From Halostagnicola sp. A56 (lineage in GTDB: Archaea > Halobacteriota > Halobacteria > Halobacteriales > Natrialbaceae): a DNA stretch of 64,000 nt. The notes below the pieces were generated by a model. It was not told the origin of the DNA. It saw only the letters and a program-made list of their open reading frames with translations, and made no database searches. Location of the stretch: NCBI RefSeq assembly GCF_000691505.1, contig NZ_JMIP02000013.1:124001-188000 (forward strand). The letters are read 5' to 3'. Below, piece by piece: positions 17,445 to 26,013 of this stretch. Every line of letters starts with the position of its first letter. The stretch's first letter is position 1. The position numbers were made by a program, and so were the translations under genes.

Positions 17445-18623
17445 ATGAACGCGGTTTCGAGCGTCGATCTATCGGAGCACGAACGGGCGGTCGTCAACGC
17501 CTTTCAGGGCGGCTTTCCGGTCACCGAGCGGCCGTTCGAACCCGCCGCGTCCGCCATGCGTGATCGCGGCCTCGAGACGACCGGCGAGTCGGTGCTCGAG
17601 ACGATTCGCGACCTCGACGAGCGCGGCGTCCTCTCGCGGTTCGGGCCGCTGGTCAACGCACAGGAGATCGGCGGAGCGGCGACGCTGGTCGCCATGCACG
17701 CCCCCGAGGAGCGATTCGACGAGGTCGTCGAGGCCGTCAACGACCGCCGCGAGGTCGCTCACAACTACGAGCGCGAACACCCCCATCTGAACGTGTGGTT
17801 CGTCGTCAGCGTCGCAGAGCGCGAGGCGCGACGCGCCTCGGAACGGGCGAACGGCGAAGCCGTGAGCAGTCGCGTCGAGGAGGTTCTCGAAGCGATCGAA
17901 GCCGAAACCGGACAGGAGACCTACAACCTCCCGAAACGGCAGGAGTTCCGCGTCGAAGCGAAGTTCTACGTCGACGGGCCGTTCGGAACGACTGCTGGGG
18001 ACGAGCGCGACCGAACTGGTTCGGATGCGGGCGGAGAAACTCGAGGGATCGACTGCTCCGACCTCGGGCCCGACGTATCCCCGAACGGGAGGGAGACGCT
18101 CACGCCGGCAGAACGCGACCTCATTCTCGAGGTTCAGGGCGGTCTTCCGCTGACGGAAACGCCCTATGGCGATGTCGCAGAAACGATCGGACAGGAGACC
18201 GCATGGGTGCTCGAGACGATACGACGGTTCGTCCTCGAAGGGAAGATCCGCCGGGTCGGCGTGGTTCCGAACCACTACGCACTTGGCTATACGGAAAACG
18301 GGATGACCGTCTGGGACGTTCCCGACGATCTCGTCTCGACCGTCGGCCCCGAAGTGGCCAGCCTCCCGTTTGTCACCCACTGTTACGAACGCCCGCGCCA
18401 CGAGGGCGTCTGGCCGTACAACTTCTTCGCGATGACACACGGGCGAAGCGAGGCGGAGAGCGAGCGTCGGATCGAGCAGGTCAGGGAGACGATGGCCGAG
18501 CACTGGTCGGTCGAAGGCGACGACTGGGACACGCTGTTCTCGACTGAGATTCTCAAGAAGACCGGCATTCGGCTGGCCGAACGAGCCGATGCGAACACGA
18601 CGCAGGACGCCACCGATAGATGA
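17445..18623 (+). CDS. Siroheme decarboxylase, fused AhbA-AhbB type
   Basis: 392 residues consisting of two AsnC/Lrp-like AhbA/AhbB units. Unit 1 (residues 5-175) has an HTH-like start (VVNAFQGGFPVTERPF) and ends in YNLPKRQEFRVEAKFY. Unit 2 (about 220-375) repeats the pattern (LILEVQGGLPLTETPYG, then HCYERPRHEGVWPYNFFAMTHG). The heterodimer AhbAB converts siroheme to didecarboxysiroheme in the alternative heme pathway; here both are on one chain. It overlaps the next gene by 4 nt (precorrin-2 dehydrogenase) followed by hemA, which confirms the tetrapyrrole context. Confidence 0.88.
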   Translation: MNAVSSVDLSEHERAVVNAFQGGFPVTERPFEPAASAMRDRGLETTGESVLETIRDLDERGVLSRFGPLVNAQEIGGAATLVAMHAPEERFDEVVEAVNDRREVAHNYEREHPHLNVWFVVSVAEREARRASERANGEAVSSRVEEVLEAIEAETGQETYNLPKRQEFRVEAKFYVDGPFGTTAGDERDRTGSDAGGETRGIDCSDLGPDVSPNGRETLTPAERDLILEVQGGLPLTETPYGDVAETIGQETAWVLETIRRFVLEGKIRRVGVVPNHYALGYTENGMTVWDVPDDLVSTVGPEVASLPFVTHCYERPRHEGVWPYNFFAMTHGRSEAESERRIEQVRETMAEHWSVEGDDWDTLFSTEILKKTGIRLAERADANTTQDATDR

Positions 18624-19312
18624 TTCCACTGCTACACGACTTCGCGGACGTTCCGGTCCTCGTCTTCGGCGGCGGCCGAGTCGGGGCGCGGAAGGCTCGT
18701 CGGTTCGCCCGGGAAGCGGACGTGACCGTCGTGAGTCCCGAATTCGCGGACGAACCGTTCACCCCGGACGGGACCGACGACGCCGAGTCGGCGGCCGGCA
18801 GCGTCGACCTCGTCCGCGCCGAACCGGATTCGGACGCGGTCGCGGAGTGGATCGACCGCTTTGAGCCGGCGCTGGTCGTCGCCGCGACCGACGACGAGAC
18901 GGTCAACGAGGCGGCCGTCGAAACAGCCCGCGAGCGAGGGATTCTCGTCAACCGCGCGGATCGAGCTGGCGAGCGCGACCCCGGGAGCGTCGTCGTACCC
19001 GCGACGGTTCGGGACGAACAAGTCGTCGTCTCGATCTCGACCGGCGCCACCGCGCCGGCGCTGAGCAAGCACCTCCGACGGGAACTCGAGGACACGCTCG
19101 AGGGTGCAAGCGAGATGGCGACGGCGCTCGCGGCGGTACGAACGGAACTCAAACGGCGGGGAATTCCCGCGGATCGGCGGCGAGCAATCGTCTCCGACGT
19201 CGTCTCCGATTCCGCGACTTGGACAGCTTTACGTACTGGCACTTCGAACACTAGCCAAGTGATCGAGGACGTGCTGGACGATGAACGTGCGAGAGGGGGT
19301 GATCCGCGATGA
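18620..19312 (+). CDS. Precorrin-2 dehydrogenase / siroheme synthase N-terminal domain
   Basis: 230 residues. The N-terminal NAD-binding Rossmann fold shows VLVFGGGRVGARKARRF (residues 13-29), as in Met8p/SirC/CysG-N. A helical dimerisation region follows from about 135 (VSISTGATAPALSKHLRREL). It oxidises precorrin-2 to sirohydrochlorin, and related proteins also insert iron. It sits between the siroheme decarboxylase and hemA with 4-nt overlaps on both sides, so it is part of a tightly coupled heme/siroheme operon. The C-terminal ~40 residues are unconserved. Confidence 0.92.
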   Translation: MIPLLHDFADVPVLVFGGGRVGARKARRFAREADVTVVSPEFADEPFTPDGTDDAESAAGSVDLVRAEPDSDAVAEWIDRFEPALVVAATDDETVNEAAVETARERGILVNRADRAGERDPGSVVVPATVRDEQVVVSISTGATAPALSKHLRRELEDTLEGASEMATALAAVRTELKRRGIPADRRRAIVSDVVSDSATWTALRTGTSNTSQVIEDVLDDERARGGDPR

Positions 19313-20643
19313 ATTCGGCTGGCGTCGTCACCGGCGCGCGGATTACCCACGAGAGCGGGACCGTCGACGACCTGGCGGCCGCGAGTCCCGAGAGCCAGCG
19401 GCGTAGCGTCGCCGACTTCCTCTCGGTTCCCGAGGTCGAAGAGGCGCTGGTCCTGTCGACGTGCAACCGCGTCGAGGTCTACGTCGTCACGACCGACAGC
19501 GCGGTCGGACGGGCGGCGATCGGCGAGTTCTTCGACGGGACCGACGGCGACGCGCTCGTCTGGTCGGACCACGACGAGAGTCTGAAACACCTGCTTCGCG
19601 TCGCCTGCGGGCTCGAGTCGGTCGTCCTCGGCGAGGACCAGATCATCGGGCAGGTGCGACGCGCCTACGAAGACGCGCGAACCGCCGGCGGGATCGGACC
19701 GCTGCTCGAGATGGCCGTAACGAAGGCGATCCACGTCGGCGAGCGCGCGCGAACGGAGACGAAGATCAACGAGGGGGTCGTCTCACTGGGCTCGGCGGCG
19801 GCCAGGCTCGCGACGGGTGAGCGCTCGCTCGAGGGGGCGACGGGGCTCGTCGTCGGCGCCGGCGAGATGGGGCGACTCGCCGCCCGAAACCTCGCGGAGA
19901 CGGGCGTCTCAGAACTCGTCGTCGCGAACAGGACGGTGTCACACGCGACGCACCTGATCGAGGAGCTCGACGTGGACGGACGCGCCGTCTCGCTCCGGTC
20001 GCTCGAGACGGTCGCCGAGCGCGCGACCGTCATCGTGACCGCGACCGGGAGCGACGAACCGCTGCTCGATCGACGCCACATCGGCGATCGCGAGCAGGTC
20101 GTCGTCGACCTCGGACAGCCACGCGACGTCGACCCCGCCGTGGCCGAGTTAGAGCCGGTGACGGTCTTCGATCTGGACGACCTCGAGACGGTCACCCAGC
20201 GAACCCACGGCAAGCGTTCCGAGGCGGCCGCGACGGTCGAAACGATGATCGAACGCGAGTTCGACCACCTCCAGAGTCAGTACAAGCGGGCCCGGGCCGA
20301 CGATGTCATCGGGACGATGTACGAGTCCGCAGAACGGATCAAAGCGCGGGAACTCGAGACCGCCGTCTCCCGGCTCGAGGACGCAAACGGCGCCGAACTC
20401 ACGGACGAACAGCGCGACATCGTCGAATCGATGGCCGACTCGCTCGTGAGCCAGCTCCTGGCGCCGCCGACCAAGAGCCTCCGAGCGGCCGCCCAAGAGG
20501 ACGACTGGCGGACGATCAACACCGCACTCCAGCTGTTCGACCCGGACTTCGGCTCCCGCGGTGACGGCGGCGAGCGCAGAGAGCGACCCCAGTCGCTGTT
20601 CGGTGCCGCATCGGGGCCGATCGGCGCGACCGACGACGACTGA
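19309..20643 (+). CDS. hemA: Glutamyl-tRNA reductase
   Basis: 444 residues. It reduces Glu-tRNA(Glu) to glutamate-1-semialdehyde, the first committed step of tetrapyrrole synthesis. The catalytic Cys52 is in LVLSTCNRVEVY; LGEDQIIGQV near residues 104-113 is strongly conserved; the NADPH-binding fold starts at VVGAGEMGRLAARNL (about 180-194); a C-terminal dimerisation helix ends near 400. The last ~40 residues are Arg/Gly-rich and specific to haloarchaea. Start overlaps the previous gene by 4 nt. Third gene of the heme operon. Confidence 0.96.
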   Translation: MNSAGVVTGARITHESGTVDDLAAASPESQRRSVADFLSVPEVEEALVLSTCNRVEVYVVTTDSAVGRAAIGEFFDGTDGDALVWSDHDESLKHLLRVACGLESVVLGEDQIIGQVRRAYEDARTAGGIGPLLEMAVTKAIHVGERARTETKINEGVVSLGSAAARLATGERSLEGATGLVVGAGEMGRLAARNLAETGVSELVVANRTVSHATHLIEELDVDGRAVSLRSLETVAERATVIVTATGSDEPLLDRRHIGDREQVVVDLGQPRDVDPAVAELEPVTVFDLDDLETVTQRTHGKRSEAAATVETMIEREFDHLQSQYKRARADDVIGTMYESAERIKARELETAVSRLEDANGAELTDEQRDIVESMADSLVSQLLAPPTKSLRAAAQEDDWRTINTALQLFDPDFGSRGDGGERRERPQSLFGAASGPIGATDDD

Positions 20644-20698
20644 GCACCCCGTCTCGAGCGGCACAATCGTTATTTTTCTGGGTCTCGTTCGACCGCCC

Positions 20699-20980
20699 AT
20701 GGCCGACCTCCTGTCCGACGACGAAATCAGCAATCAGCTGCCTGCAGAGTGGGACCGCGACGGCGACGAGATCGTCCGCGTCTATGAGTTCGACGACTAC
20801 CTCGACGGCGTCAACGCCGCCCAGATGGTCGGCGAGATCGCTGAGTCGCAGTTTCACCACCCCGAGATCATCATCCGGTACAAAGAACTCGAGGTTCGGC
20901 TCACGAGCCACGAGGAAGGCGGCATTACGGACGAAGACATCGAGATGGCCGAACTGATCGAATCCGAGCAGTCCGCCTGA
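20699..20980 (+). CDS. Pterin-4a-carbinolamine dehydratase
   Basis: 93 residues from ATG 20699. The PCD/DCoH active-site pattern is present: SQFHHPEIIIRY (tandem His) with a second part SHEEGGITDEDIEMA. It dehydrates 4a-hydroxy-tetrahydropterin during pterin cofactor recycling; in archaea its role may be in molybdopterin or another pterin context. It follows hemA by 55 nt, with its own weak AT-rich region (gttatttt). No aromatic amino-acid hydroxylase is nearby. Confidence 0.9.
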   Translation: MADLLSDDEISNQLPAEWDRDGDEIVRVYEFDDYLDGVNAAQMVGEIAESQFHHPEIIIRYKELEVRLTSHEEGGITDEDIEMAELIESEQSA

Positions 20981-21012
20981 ACCAACTTTTCGAGTCCGAA
21001 CGAGGTCCACGG

Positions 21013-21387
21013 ATGGAGGCTCAGTACGTCTTCGGCGTTCGCGTTCGCCTCGACCCGGACCGCACAGACGTATCCGTCGAGCCCGAGACGGTGGAGGCGA
21101 CGATATCGCTCGAGGCCGCAGAACCGGGGACCGACGGCTGGCGCTTCTTTCGCGACGCGCTCTGGCACGGCGAACTCGCAGACCGCGAGTACGGCCGCCG
21201 GCTGGCCGCCGACTGGCTCGAGCACGCGGCCGAAATCGACGCCGTCGACTTTCGCGAGCTTCGGACCGACGAGGCGTACCTCGAGGCGCTCCGGACCGAA
21301 ATTGAGACCGATCTCGGGGCGTTCAACGCCGACAGCGCCCGCGAGGCTCTCTCGAAGTACCTCGGCTCGAGCGTTCGAGTCGAGTGA
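21013..21387 (+). CDS. Conserved haloarchaeal 'LWR-salt'-like protein
   Basis: 124 residues starting MEAQYVFGVRVRLDPDR. Its order (an N-terminal strand-rich region, GWRFFRDALWHGE, then a helical end with FNADSAREALSKYLGSS) matches my memory of the haloarchaea-restricted LWR-salt family, although the defining LWR reads LWH here. No catalytic residues are evident. It starts 32 nt after the pterin dehydratase stop, probably in the same transcript. Function unknown. Confidence 0.6.
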   Translation: MEAQYVFGVRVRLDPDRTDVSVEPETVEATISLEAAEPGTDGWRFFRDALWHGELADREYGRRLAADWLEHAAEIDAVDFRELRTDEAYLEALRTEIETDLGAFNADSAREALSKYLGSSVRVE

Positions 21388-21505
21388 GGGGAAGCCGCCT
21401 CGAGATTGCGATGGTCCGAAGCGTGGTCGTCGACCTGTCGGCTCTTCGGACCGGTCCGTCCGGGCGACACACTCTTAGTCGAGAGTCTCGTATTACATCG
21501 TCCGA

Positions 21506-22135
21506 ATGGTCTCCGAGTACGATTTCTGGCTGCTCGATCTCGACGGCACGCTGGTCGACGTCGAGTGGTCCTACACTCGCGACGTGTTCGACCGCGTGGG
21601 CGAGCGAATCGACTACGAGTTTACGGACGCGCAAGCGGACATCGTCTGGAGCGGGCTGACCGGCTCTCGAGACCGGCAACTGCGCGAGTGGGGGATCGAT
21701 CCGACGACGTTCTGGGAGGCGTTCCACGATGAGGAGGATCCGCTCGTCCGGGCCGAACAGACGTACCTCCACGAGGACGCCGAGTTCGTCGGTGATCTCG
21801 AGGAGCCGGTGGGGCTGGTCACCCACTGCCAGGAGTTTCTGGCCGAGCCGGTGTTAGCGAACGTCGACATCGCCGACTGGTTCGATACGATCCTCTGTTG
21901 TACCGAACAGACGGGCTGGAAACCCGATCCGACACCGGTCGAGCGGGTGATGACCGACCTCGGCGTCGCGGAAAACGGTCACGAGGGCGTCCTCGCCGGC
22001 GACGGCGCGAACGACGTCGGTGCGGCCTGGAACGCCGGCCTCGACGCGATCCACGTCGAACGCGTCGGCCACGACCGGCGCGGGCGGTGCGTGCTTGGCG
22101 ATTACCGCGTCGAATCGTTCGACGAACTGTTTTAG
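21506..22135 (+). CDS. HAD-family hydrolase
   Basis: 209 residues. Motif I WLLDLDGTLVD (residues 8-18) holds the nucleophile Asp; a helical cap follows; motif II is at LVTHCQ (T), motif III is K in TGWKPDPTPVE, and motif IV is AGDGANDVGAAWNAG. This is a phosphoglycolate-phosphatase-like HAD phosphatase. The substrate is not predictable. ATG 21506 lies about 30 nt after tcttagtc, a weak promoter candidate. Convergent with the next gene. Confidence 0.9.
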   Translation: MVSEYDFWLLDLDGTLVDVEWSYTRDVFDRVGERIDYEFTDAQADIVWSGLTGSRDRQLREWGIDPTTFWEAFHDEEDPLVRAEQTYLHEDAEFVGDLEEPVGLVTHCQEFLAEPVLANVDIADWFDTILCCTEQTGWKPDPTPVERVMTDLGVAENGHEGVLAGDGANDVGAAWNAGLDAIHVERVGHDRRGRCVLGDYRVESFDELF

Positions 22136-22196
22136 CGCGAGGACTGTCACTGCCAGGAGTTTGAGACGGTTGATCGCCTTTTGGCGAGAAAACGAG

Positions 22197-22853
22197 CTAC
22201 TGGTTCGAGGTCGGCGGTTCGCCCGGGGGCCGAAGTTCCTCGTTGACCAGCGTCTCGTAGGCGCGGCGCAACCGTTCGGACAGCGCCTGGTGTGAGATGT
22301 CGAGCGTTTCGGCGAGTTCCTCCATCGAGATCTGGCGCGGAATCTCGAAGTATCCCTGCTCGAGGGCCGCCTCGAGGGCCTCCTGCTGTTCGGGGGTAAG
22401 CCTCGTGTCGCGGGTCGTCTCCGCGGTCACGTCGGTCACTCGCCGCAGGTCGGCGGTGATGTCCTCCTCGAGAAGCCGGTCTCTGATCGTCCAGAGGTCG
22501 TCTCTGTCCCTGACGCGGACGCGGGCCTGCCACCAGCCGTCGACCCCCCAGACGGCCAGCAGCGAGCAGGTCCCCTCGAGAAACTCGTCGGACAGCAACG
22601 GCGCCGTTCCCGCGAACCGGACATCGTAGAGGAGTCGATCACCCGCCGTGACGAGGTGCTCGTACCCCTCGACAGCCGGATCGGTTTCGAAGGCCTCGTG
22701 AACGGTTCCGGGATTGGCTCCGATGACCCACAGACAGGGCCGATTCTGCGAGACCGACGACTCGAGCTCGAAGCGAATATCCGGCACCTGTTCGAACGTA
22801 GTTGCGAGCATCGTCTCCGTCGCGGGGAAACGGAACTCGGCAATCGTCGACAT
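22197..22853 (-). CDS. HTH_10 (bacterio-opsin activator-like) regulator
   Basis: 218 residues from ATG 22853. An N-terminal ~150-residue beta-rich BAT-like sensory region is followed by the HTH_10 domain (about 155-208: LTPEQQEALEAALEQGYFEIP, then ISMEELAETLDISHQALSERL). Such proteins act as haloarchaeal transcription regulators. It is one of three HTH_10 proteins in the window. No target is obvious; the divergent upstream space (22854-23002) leads only to the 3' end of the moeA-like gene. Confidence 0.88.
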   Translation of the reverse strand: MSTIAEFRFPATETMLATTFEQVPDIRFELESSVSQNRPCLWVIGANPGTVHEAFETDPAVEGYEHLVTAGDRLLYDVRFAGTAPLLSDEFLEGTCSLLAVWGVDGWWQARVRVRDRDDLWTIRDRLLEEDITADLRRVTDVTAETTRDTRLTPEQQEALEAALEQGYFEIPRQISMEELAETLDISHQALSERLRRAYETLVNEELRPPGEPPTSNQ

Positions 22854-23002
22854 CACTACTGGTACAGCAGAGAGGGGTAAAACTCCTATTCCGATGAAAT
22901 AGAGGGTCTCTCGAGCGTGTTATCGATCATATCGTGAAAGACGACCTGCAGCGATTGTTCGTGATTCGAGTACGTCAGAACCGGCTCGATCTGCGCATCC
23001 GC

Positions 23003-24934
23003 TCACTCCGTGAGTCGGTCCGCGAGTTCGCGCACGCCCAGTTTCTCGAGTCGGTCGGAATTTCCCAGCACGCGGACGGGTTGCTCGCCGAGGGAGACGA
23101 ACCCCAGATCGAGTCGGTCGGCGGTCTCGCGGAGACCGACGGCGGCGTCGGCCGACCCGTCGATGAGCCGTCGGGCAGGACTCTCGTGGGCGCGAAGCCC
23201 GAGGTCGAAGCCCTCGATCGCCTCGATCAGGTCCGCCCGCGAGGCGTCGCGTTCGTCGGCCAACTCGTCGACCTCGCGCTCGAGGCTCGTTCGAAGCCCC
23301 GAGTCGGGCGTGCGGTTGACGAAGCGATGATCCCCCGCGACGAGGTCCGAAACCCCCTCTATCTCTCGCGGATTGCCCGGCTGGACGATCAGCCCCCACT
23401 CGCGGGTGTAGCGACCGAGTTCGGTCGCGTCGACGTCCCGCTCGAGCGGCCCGGAGGCGACGGCGAAATCCGGGACGCCGTCTCGAAGGCGTCTGAGTCC
23501 TGGTTGGGTGCCGACCGAGAGGTATCGGGGGTGCTCGAGGCCGTCGAGCAGGCGATTGAGCGCCGGGTCGTCCTCGCCGACGCCCAGAAGCGTCGGCGGG
23601 CGCACGTCCGGCGAAAAGAGTTGTACCTCGACGCGTTCGCCCGCATTCAGGTAGTCCGTCTCCGCCGAGATCTCGACCACGCCGTCGGCTTCGGAGAGGC
23701 TTGTCGTCGCGCCACTTCCCTTGTCGACGGGGTAGACGAGGCGCTCGCCGTCGCCGTCGGTCGTGACGCCGACGGGCACGAGCCGGAGTCGGCCCTGCTC
23801 GGAGCGCACTTCGGTCGCCATCGATCCGGAGAGGGTCGCGCCCGCAGGTTCCGGGAGTCCCGCGGCCTCGCGAATCGCCGGGGCGACGAACGTCCGAAAG
23901 ACCATCATCGCCGAGACGGGGTAGCCGGGGAGGCCGACGTAGGCCGATTCGCCGGCCGACGGTCGCGAATCGTCTGTGGCGTCGTCCGGTCGAGACCCGG
24001 CGTCCTCGAGTCGGCCCACGAGCATCGGTTTGCCGGGCTTGACGCCGACGCCGTGAACGAGGAGTTCGCCCTGTTCTTCGATCACGCGGTAGATGACGTC
24101 GACGGTGCTCGCGCTCGTCGACCCGGAGGAGAGCACGAGATCGCACTCGGCGGCGGCCTCGCGAAGCACCCGCTCCATCTCCGCCGGGTCGTCGCCCGCG
24201 TGGGGGTAGAGGACGGGTTCGCCGCCCGCGTCTTCGACGCCCGCGGCGACGGTGTAACTGTTGACGTCGTAGATCTCGCCACGGGCGCTCTCTATGGGTT
24301 CGCCAGGTCGGACGAGTTCGTCGCCGGTCGAGACGATGCCAACTCGGGGCTTCGATCGAACCGGGACCTCCTCGCGGCCGAGTGCGGAGAGGAGCCCAAC
24401 GTCTCGCGGCGTCAGTCGCGTTCCGGGACCGATCGCCCGTTCGCCCGCGGCGACGTCAGCGCCCGCGAACATCACGTTGTCACCGGGAGCGACGCTCGTG
24501 CGCACCAGAACGTTGCGGTCGGAACTCTCGTCGGCCACGCTCCCGGCGTCTCCGACCTCCTCGTTCGTCCGTTCGACCGGGACCATCGCGTCGGCCCCGT
24601 CGGGCATCACGGCGCCGGTCGAGATCTCGACGGCCTCACCCTCGCCGACGGAGACGTTCGGCTCCTCGCCGGCGTGGACTGTCCCGACGACCGAAAGCCG
24701 CGCGGGGTCGCCCTCGTCGGCGCCGAAGGTGTCTCGAGCCCGAAGCGCGTAGCCGTCCAGGCTCGAGCGGTCGAATCCGGGCACGTCGAGCTCGGCGTCG
24801 ATCCGTGCGAGCAGCACGCGGCCGCGGGCCTCCTCGAGCGATACCCGTTCGATGCCGCCCTCGAGCGAGAGCGAGTCGATCGCCTCGCGGGCCTCGGCGG
24901 GCGAGGCGAGGTCGCGAAATTCCGTGCGGTCCAT
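23003..24934 (-). CDS. MoeA-like molybdopterin molybdotransferase fused to a PBP-like domain
   Basis: 643 residues. Domains in order: MoeA N-terminal (about 1-165: RVLLARIDAELDVPGFDRSS, ATGAVMPDGAD-type loop), MoCF/MogA-like (about 175-330: GIVSTGDELV, YDVNSY, LVLSSGSTSAS), MoeA C-terminal beta-barrel (about 350-415), then a periplasmic-binding-protein-like domain (about 420-640) that is cytoplasmic here. It inserts molybdate into adenylated molybdopterin; the PBP-like part may bind molybdate/tungstate or regulate. No other moa/mob genes adjoin. ATG 24934 is at the conserved domain start. Confidence 0.9.
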   Translation of the reverse strand: MDRTEFRDLASPAEAREAIDSLSLEGGIERVSLEEARGRVLLARIDAELDVPGFDRSSLDGYALRARDTFGADEGDPARLSVVGTVHAGEEPNVSVGEGEAVEISTGAVMPDGADAMVPVERTNEEVGDAGSVADESSDRNVLVRTSVAPGDNVMFAGADVAAGERAIGPGTRLTPRDVGLLSALGREEVPVRSKPRVGIVSTGDELVRPGEPIESARGEIYDVNSYTVAAGVEDAGGEPVLYPHAGDDPAEMERVLREAAAECDLVLSSGSTSASTVDVIYRVIEEQGELLVHGVGVKPGKPMLVGRLEDAGSRPDDATDDSRPSAGESAYVGLPGYPVSAMMVFRTFVAPAIREAAGLPEPAGATLSGSMATEVRSEQGRLRLVPVGVTTDGDGERLVYPVDKGSGATTSLSEADGVVEISAETDYLNAGERVEVQLFSPDVRPPTLLGVGEDDPALNRLLDGLEHPRYLSVGTQPGLRRLRDGVPDFAVASGPLERDVDATELGRYTREWGLIVQPGNPREIEGVSDLVAGDHRFVNRTPDSGLRTSLEREVDELADERDASRADLIEAIEGFDLGLRAHESPARRLIDGSADAAVGLRETADRLDLGFVSLGEQPVRVLGNSDRLEKLGVRELADRLTE

Positions 24935-24982
24935 AGCGGGTGTTCGGCCGCGGGGGGTAAAAACGTCGGTCGAGTGCGATCG

Positions 24983-25417
24983 TCAGGGAGACCCATCCCA
25001 GAGCCCATCGATTCGTTCGGAAACGTAGGTGAGAACGAGCGAGAGGACGTCTCGGTAATCACTCGGGAACTCGGCAGAAACAGCCTGCCCCGCGTCCGGC
25101 GGTGGATGAAAGTGCGTCCTGCCGACGGGTTTCGGATGGCGATCCCAGCGACACTCCCACCGCGTTTCGTCCGTCGATTCCTCGAGGTAGTGGACCGAGT
25201 GATCGCCGCCGACGTACCACCGGATCTCGAGTCGCGCACGCTGAACGCGGTCGGGAAACAGCGACTCGTCGTACCGGGCTACCAGATTCCGTATTCGGCT
25301 GGGAGACGGATCGAACTCGACGCGTCGGAAGCGATCGTCGTTCGCCAACCGGCGGCAAACGCTTCGGAGCACCTCGACGTCGATCGGACCCGTGGCTCGT
25401 TCGTCCTCGCCGCTCAT
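24983..25417 (-). CDS. Possible TumE-like toxin of a two-gene module
   Basis: 144 residues. A basic-acidic alpha/beta protein whose core reads RLEIRWYVGGDHSVHYLEE, then RWDRHPKPVGRTHFHPPP. This alternation of strands followed by W-D-x-H-P and an H-F-H-P cluster recalls the TumE/DUF6516 toxin family (W-D-N-x-P-H-H motif). ATG 25417 overlaps the stop of the preceding wHTH gene (ATGA). Two-gene coupling with a DNA-binding partner fits a toxin-antitoxin pair. The family match is from motif memory only and is uncertain. Confidence 0.55.
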   Translation of the reverse strand: MSGEDERATGPIDVEVLRSVCRRLANDDRFRRVEFDPSPSRIRNLVARYDESLFPDRVQRARLEIRWYVGGDHSVHYLEESTDETRWECRWDRHPKPVGRTHFHPPPDAGQAVSAEFPSDYRDVLSLVLTYVSERIDGLWDGSP

Positions 25418-25950
25418 CCGTGCGTTCTGGTGCCGTCGACGGCCTCCCGATCCTTGCGAGCGCGCTCGATGACGCGGATGTCTCGACGGACCGTCTTCCA
25501 GTCAGCGATGTCTTCCCAGACCGTCTCGATGTCGTCGTACGCTCCCGCTTCGAGCGCGTCTACCTGATCCGGACCGCCCACATCGTACCGGTCGCGATAG
25601 CTTCGTTCCGCCGCGACGAGGGCGCGGAGGTCTCGCTCGAGTTCTGCGTCGGTGTGCGCTCGTCGAAGTTCGTTGGCGCGAGCCCATTCGAAGTAGGCGT
25701 CGTTTCGCCGGTAGCGCTTCGGTCGACCGTCGATTGATTCGACGATACCGCGCGCCTCGAACCACTCGAGATGATCGCGGGCGGCCCCCTCCGAACAGCG
25801 GGCCCGTTCGGCGATTTCGTCCGCGCTCGCAGGGTTGGAGAGTTGAATCACCGTCTCGTAAACGCGGTCGCGCGTGGAACTGTCGCGGTCCCACCGCTCT
25901 CGTTCCGCCTCGACGGCCTCCGCGTCGTCCGGATATCCGGCTCCCGGCAT
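25414..25950 (-). CDS. Winged-helix protein (DUF7342-like), first gene of module
   Basis: 178 residues. After an acidic start, residues 25-85 form a wHTH: VYETVIQLSNPASADEIAE, then GAARDHLEWFEARGIVES and a wing. The C-terminal half is a long charged helix set ending in DWKTVRRDIRVIERARKDRE. This pattern is common in haloarchaea and is usually annotated only as DUF7342 or a transcriptional regulator. It overlaps the downstream gene by 4 nt. A TATA element (25980-25989, minus strand) lies about 30 nt upstream of ATG 25950, so the transcript is probably leaderless. Likely the DNA-binding, autoregulating partner. Confidence 0.75.
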   Translation of the reverse strand: MPGAGYPDDAEAVEAERERWDRDSSTRDRVYETVIQLSNPASADEIAERARCSEGAARDHLEWFEARGIVESIDGRPKRYRRNDAYFEWARANELRRAHTDAELERDLRALVAAERSYRDRYDVGGPDQVDALEAGAYDDIETVWEDIADWKTVRRDIRVIERARKDREAVDGTRTHG

Positions 25951-25952
25951 AC

Positions 25953-25989
25953 AGACTATATTCGTATTCGGCCCCGAAGACTATATATT
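25953..25989 (-). promoter_or_regulatory. TATA box and direct repeat upstream of the wHTH/TumE-like pair
   Basis: The plus strand carries agactatat twice, at 25953-25961 and 25978-25986, 25 bp apart. The distal copy merges into the AT-rich tatatattt that reads as a TATA box (AAATATATAG) on the minus strand. One copy overlaps the expected transcription start and the other the TATA box, an arrangement suited to autorepression. This is inferred from the sequence alone. Confidence 0.5.
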
Positions 25990-26013
25990 TGCCTTTCGAG
26001 TGAATAGTTTGCG

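Noticed and set aside
21388..21505. CTCGAG clusters seen throughout intergenic and coding DNA as possible regulatory repeats
   Set aside because: The hexamer is abundant everywhere in this sequence, so it is a compositional bias and not a site.
22934..25567. An 877-codon open frame on the plus strand
   Set aside because: It is antisense to the moeA-like gene and the wHTH/TumE-like pair, is Arg/Val-rich without domains, and arises from the high GC content.
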